Source: UMGS363 sp051891935 (lineage in GTDB: Bacteria; Bacillota; Clostridia; Oscillospirales; Ruminococcaceae). Taken from it: a stretch of 35,076 nucleotides of DNA. The stretch is from NCBI GenBank assembly GCA_051891935.1, contig JBJFFR010000149.1:1-35076 (forward strand), written 5' to 3'. This document shows, one piece after another, positions 31,308 to 35,076 of the stretch; positions within the stretch are counted from its first letter, which is position 1, and every line of letters begins with the position of its first letter. The notes below the pieces were generated by a model. It was given only the letters and a program-made list of their open reading frames with translations. It did not search any database and was not told the DNA's origin. Made by a program: the position numbers and the translations under genes.

Positions 31308-33018
31308 AAAGGACACTATCCTTACCCCGATATTTATGGCATTCGAGGTTCTGTTTGAAGTTATCATTCCGCTCATCACCGCAAAGCTTATAGATGACGG
31401 AATTTCGGCAGGAAATATGCCTGCAGTCATAAAATACGGCGTTTTAATGATCATAGTCGCACTTTTAAGCCTTGTCAGCGGAGTTCTTGCAGGAAAATTC
31501 GCTGCGACCGCATCATCAGGCTTCGCCTGCAATCTTCGTCATGCAATGTATGACAACATTCAGCGTTTTTCTTTCTCAAACATTGATAAATACAGCACTG
31601 CAGGACTTATCACCCGTATGACGACCGATGTTACAAACATCCAGAACGCATTCCAGATGCTTATCCGTATCGCAGTAAGAGCGCCTTTCACTCTTATATG
31701 CAGCCTTATAATGTGCATCATCATCAACGGAAAGCTCAGCCTTATCTTCCTTGCTGCGCTGATATTCCTTGCTGTTGCTCTTTTCACTATCATCGGAAAG
31801 GTTTCAAAGATATTTGAACAGGCTTTCAAAAAGTACGATGACCTCAATGCAAGCGTTCAAGAGAATGTTTCGGCTATCCGAGTTGTAAAGGCTTTCGTCC
31901 GCGAAAAGCACGAAACAGAGAAATTCAAGAACGCTTCGGGCGCTATCTACAAGCTTTTCGTAAATGCTGAATGTCTTATCGCTCTCAACAATCCGATAAT
32001 GATGTTCGTTGTGTACTTCTGCATCATAATCATCTCATGGCTCGGCGCAAAGTTCATCGTTGCAGGAACTCTTACAACGGGCGAGCTTACATCGCTGTTC
32101 TCCTACGTTATGAGCGTTCTTATGTCGCTTATGATGCTCTCGATGATCTTCGTAATGCTTACCATGAGCGAAGCAAGCGCAAAGCGTGTTGCCGAAGTCA
32201 TCAACGAAGAACCAGATATTGTTGACCCCGAAAACCCCGTTACCGATATTCCGAACGGAAAGATAGATTTCAACCACGTTGATTTCACCTATGCCAACAG
32301 CAGCGAAGAGGTCGTTCTCAAGGATATCGACCTCCACATTGACGCTGGCGAAACGATCGGCATCATCGGCGGAACGGGCTGCGGCAAATCGAGCCTTGTA
32401 AATCTCATCAGCCGCCTTTACGACGTATCCGAAGGAAGCGTCTGCGTCGGCGGCAGAGATGTAAGATCCTACGACCTTGAAGCTCTCCGAAACAGCGTTG
32501 CGGTCGTTCTCCAGAAAAACGTTCTTTTCTCGGGAACTATCCTCGAAAATCTGCGCTGGGGCAACGAGAACGCCACCGAAGAGGAATGCCGTGCAGTCTG
32601 CAAGCTTGCCTGCGCAGATGAATTCATCGAGCGTTTCCCCGACGGCTACAACACTTATATCGAGCAGGGCGGCAGCAACGTTTCGGGCGGTCAGAAGCAG
32701 CGTCTTTGTATCGCAAGAGCGCTTCTTAAAAACCCGAAGATCCTTATTCTTGACGATTCGACAAGCGCTGTCGATACCGCTACCGACGCCAAGATCCGTG
32801 AAGCCTTTGCACAGAGGATACCGGGAACAACGAAGATCATCATTTCCCAGCGTATTTCCTCCGTCAAGGACGCCGACAGAATACTTGTCCTCGATGACGG
32901 AAGGGTGAGCGGCTTCGCTTCACACGAAGAACTGCTCCAAAACAACGAGATCTACAAGGAGATCTACGACGCACAGACAGGCGGCAGCGGCGACTTTGAC
33001 GAGCCTGCGGCTGACTGA
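31270..33018 (+). CDS. ABC exporter half-transporter with degenerate ATPase site (heterodimer subunit 1)
   Basis: A 582-aa export-type ABC protein with six membrane helices (about 15-305) and a nucleotide-binding domain. Walker A is GGTGCGKS (367-374) and the signature VSGGQ (471-475). Walker B is ILILDD, with Asp496 where the catalytic Glu should be, and the H-loop has Gln527 (IISQRIS) instead of His. Such paired losses mark the non-catalytic half of heterodimers like LmrCD, BmrCD and TM287/288. The start is GTG 31270, 8 bp after GGAGG, overlapping the MarR gene by 38 bp. Multidrug or lipid-like substrates are usual for the family; none can be read here. Confidence 0.92.
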   Translation: MIKTLSAQIKQYKKDTILTPIFMAFEVLFEVIIPLITAKLIDDGISAGNMPAVIKYGVLMIIVALLSLVSGVLAGKFAATASSGFACNLRHAMYDNIQRFSFSNIDKYSTAGLITRMTTDVTNIQNAFQMLIRIAVRAPFTLICSLIMCIIINGKLSLIFLAALIFLAVALFTIIGKVSKIFEQAFKKYDDLNASVQENVSAIRVVKAFVREKHETEKFKNASGAIYKLFVNAECLIALNNPIMMFVVYFCIIIISWLGAKFIVAGTLTTGELTSLFSYVMSVLMSLMMLSMIFVMLTMSEASAKRVAEVINEEPDIVDPENPVTDIPNGKIDFNHVDFTYANSSEEVVLKDIDLHIDAGETIGIIGGTGCGKSSLVNLISRLYDVSEGSVCVGGRDVRSYDLEALRNSVAVVLQKNVLFSGTILENLRWGNENATEEECRAVCKLACADEFIERFPDGYNTYIEQGGSNVSGGQKQRLCIARALLKNPKILILDDSTSAVDTATDAKIREAFAQRIPGTTKIIISQRISSVKDADRILVLDDGRVSGFASHEELLQNNEIYKEIYDAQTGGSGDFDEPAAD

Positions 33019-33038
33019 CAGAAAGGAGAGCTCATACT

Positions 33039-34961
33039 ATGCCGGGACCACACGGAAAACCACCTATGGATATGAAAAACTTCAAGAATATGGACACAAA
33101 GTCCCTCGGTCGTGTTTTTTCGTATCTTTTCAAGAATTACAAGGTACACCTTATATTCGTTGTACTCTTTATCATAATCACAGCAGTTTCCACTCTTATC
33201 GGCACACTCTTTATGAGAAGCCTTGTCGATGACTATATCGTTCCGCTCACAAATCAGAAAGCGGCAGGTCTTGAACCCGATTTCGGACCGCTTGCAGGCG
33301 CTATACTCAGGCTCATCGGCGTTTATGTTATCGGTATCGCATCAGCTTATGCCTATAACAGAATAATGGTAAATGTTTCCCAGGGTTCGCTCCGCAATTT
33401 CCGTGACACACTTTTCACCCACATGGAAACACTTCCTATCAAATATTTCGACACCCATGCTCACGGCGATATCATGTCGATCTACACCAACGATATCGAC
33501 ACTCTCCGCCAGCTCATCGGACAGAGCATTCCGCAGCTTATAAACTCATCAATAACCGTTGTGATGAGCTTCGTCAGCATGATCGTGCTCAATATTCCGC
33601 TTACAATTCTGACCGTCGCAATGGTCGGGGTAATGTTCTTTGTTTCCGCAAAGCTCGGTGCAAAGTCTTCAACATTCTTTGTAAAGCAGCAGAAGGATCT
33701 CGGCAAGGTAAACGGTTATATCGAGGAAATGCTCGAGGGTCAGAAGGTCGTTAAGGTGTTCTGCCACGAAGAAAAAGCAAAGGAAGGCTTCAACGTCATC
33801 AACGAAGAGCTTCGCGCAAGTGCCGAAAGCGCCAACAAATTCGCAAACATCATGATGCCTGTAAACGGCAACCTCGGACATATCAGCTTCGTCTTCTGCG
33901 CTATACTCGGTGCAGTCCTTGCCCTCACAGGAGTATCTTCGCTCACACTCGGTACACTCGTTTCGTTCCTCACCCTCAACAAGAACTTCAACCAGCCTAT
34001 CATGCAGTTCAGCCAGCAGATCAACTCCGTTATCATGGCTATGGCAGGCGCAAAGCGTGTGTTCGACCTTCTTGACGAAGAGCCCGAAGCTGACGACGGC
34101 TATGTTGAGCTTGTCAATGCAAAGGAAAACGCAGACGGCACTATCGAGGAATGTTCCGAAAGAACAGGCCTCTGGGCTTGGAAGCATCCTCACTCCGAGG
34201 ACGGAAGCGTCACCTATACAAAGCTTGAAGGACGTATAGTTCTGGACGGCGTTGACTTCGGCTACAACGACGACAAGATCGTTCTCCACGATATCGAAAT
34301 ATTTGCAGAACCCGGTCAGAAGATCGCATTTGTCGGAAGCACAGGCGCAGGAAAGACCACTATCACGAACCTTATCAACCGCTTCTACGATATTCAGGAC
34401 GGCAAGATACGCTTTGACGGCATCAATATCAATAAGATAAAGAAAGCCGACCTCCGCCGTTCTCTCGGTATCGTTCTCCAGGATACCCACCTTTTCACGG
34501 GTACGGTCATGGATAATATCCGCTACGGAAGATTGAACGCCACCGACGAGGAATGTATCTCAGCAGCGAAGCTTGCAAACGCCCATAGCTTCATAAAGCG
34601 ACTCCCCGAGGGCTATAACACAATGCTCACAGGCGACGGTGCAAACCTTTCACAGGGTCAAAGACAGCTCCTTGCTATCGCCCGTGCCGCAGTCGCAGAT
34701 CCGCCTGCGCTTATCCTTGATGAAGCTACCTCATCAATTGATACAAGAACAGAATCGCTCGTTCAGAAGGGCATGGACGGCCTTATGCACGGCAGAACGA
34801 CCTTTGTCATCGCTCACAGACTTTCCACGGTCAAGAATTCCGACTGTATCATGGTGCTTGAACAAGGCAGGATCATCGAAAGAGGCCCGCACGACAAGCT
34901 TATCGCAGAAAAGGGCAGATATTATCAGCTCTATACGGGTAAATCAATAGCTAATTCGTAA
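33039..34961 (+). CDS. ABC exporter half-transporter with catalytic ATPase site (heterodimer subunit 2)
   Basis: A 640-aa partner of the preceding protein, starting 20 bp after it behind AAAGGAG. Six membrane helices (about 35-335) are followed by an acidic insertion (about 348-395), then the nucleotide-binding domain. Walker A is GSTGAGKT (433-440). Walker B is LILDE (Glu562 catalytic) and the H-loop His593 (IAHR) is intact, but the signature is LSQGQ (537-541). In the sandwich dimer this altered signature faces the degenerate Walker B site of subunit 1, so one site hydrolyses ATP and the other only binds it. MarR control suggests induction by the exported compound. Confidence 0.93.
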   Translation: MPGPHGKPPMDMKNFKNMDTKSLGRVFSYLFKNYKVHLIFVVLFIIITAVSTLIGTLFMRSLVDDYIVPLTNQKAAGLEPDFGPLAGAILRLIGVYVIGIASAYAYNRIMVNVSQGSLRNFRDTLFTHMETLPIKYFDTHAHGDIMSIYTNDIDTLRQLIGQSIPQLINSSITVVMSFVSMIVLNIPLTILTVAMVGVMFFVSAKLGAKSSTFFVKQQKDLGKVNGYIEEMLEGQKVVKVFCHEEKAKEGFNVINEELRASAESANKFANIMMPVNGNLGHISFVFCAILGAVLALTGVSSLTLGTLVSFLTLNKNFNQPIMQFSQQINSVIMAMAGAKRVFDLLDEEPEADDGYVELVNAKENADGTIEECSERTGLWAWKHPHSEDGSVTYTKLEGRIVLDGVDFGYNDDKIVLHDIEIFAEPGQKIAFVGSTGAGKTTITNLINRFYDIQDGKIRFDGININKIKKADLRRSLGIVLQDTHLFTGTVMDNIRYGRLNATDEECISAAKLANAHSFIKRLPEGYNTMLTGDGANLSQGQRQLLAIARAAVADPPALILDEATSSIDTRTESLVQKGMDGLMHGRTTFVIAHRLSTVKNSDCIMVLEQGRIIERGPHDKLIAEKGRYYQLYTGKSIANS

Positions 34962-34979
34962 TTAGAGCGGAAACACACC

Positions 34980-35076
34980 GCGAAGCGCCCAAAAGTTTCG
35001 TCCACCTTTTCAAAGGTGGTAGGTGTCCAGAGGGCAAAGCCCTTTGGTCGCTTCCGCAGAAGCGAAACACCCTAAA
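34980..35076 (+). repeat. multi-hairpin intergenic repeat, copy 2, reaching the window edge
   Basis: The inverted counterpart of the copy at 101-199: same order of GTTTCGTCCACC, the CCACCTTTTCAAAGGTGG hairpin, a GGGCAAAGCCC hairpin and CGCTTCCGCAGAAGCG, then CGAAAC. It lies 18 bp after the exporter stop in sense orientation. It may continue beyond the window. Confidence 0.75.

Overview
The window looks like chromosomal DNA from a fibre-degrading gut or rumen Clostridium-class Firmicute. The best guess is a Ruminococcus-like member of the Oscillospiraceae. Four things suggest this: near-consensus TTGACA/TATAAT promoters with 17-bp spacers, AGGAGG-type ribosome binding sites, intracellular GH51/GH95/GH130 enzymes beside CUT1-type sugar transporters, and a surface protein ending in an NPGTG-type sorting signal. 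No rRNA, tRNA, CRISPR array, phage gene or intact transposase was seen. The genus is inferred, not proven.

Left third (1-8.6 kb). A multi-hairpin repeat (101-199) is followed by a minus-strand pair: a cytoplasmic CE4 deacetylase, then a CE2-type esterase lipoprotein. They are divergent from a plus-strand GH51 arabinofuranosidase and a DUF6171 zinc-ribbon protein, with the two promoters back to back. Next come a YeiH-family membrane protein and an RqcH/NFACT ribosome rescue factor, ending in a bidirectional terminator held inside a TAATGCG inverted-repeat element. A GH130 phosphorylase with two LacI-type palindromes around its promoter reads towards that terminator. Behind it lie a DUF6440 protein, a broken Rpn/PD-(D/E)XK nuclease remnant and a GH95 fucosidase-family enzyme.

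Centre (11.3-22.9 kb). One 11.5-kb minus-strand transcription unit runs from a consensus promoter (22833-22861) to a hairpin terminator (11348-11383). Its eight genes encode a very large solute-binding protein with two N-terminal carbohydrate-binding-like modules, a first permease pair, a membrane-anchored NHL propeller with TPR, a Yip1-type membrane protein, a secreted DUF5696 protein and a second permease pair. It has two permease pairs, one binding protein and no ATPase. This is the best candidate for an incompletely described system: an envelope complex for handling and importing a complex glycan.

Right third (22.9-35.1 kb). A repeat-rich intergenic region is followed by a strongly expressed-looking acidic surface protein. 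Then comes a four-gene minus-strand operon: a CPBP-fold membrane protein lacking its catalytic residues, a TadA-GNAT-GNAT fusion, an MTA/SAH-type amidohydrolase and an unrecognised protein with some U32-like features. A second repeat-rich gap (30305-30824) precedes a plus-strand MarR regulator and an asymmetric heterodimeric ABC exporter. The window closes with a second copy of the multi-hairpin repeat, inverted relative to the first and again placed just 3' of a transcription unit.
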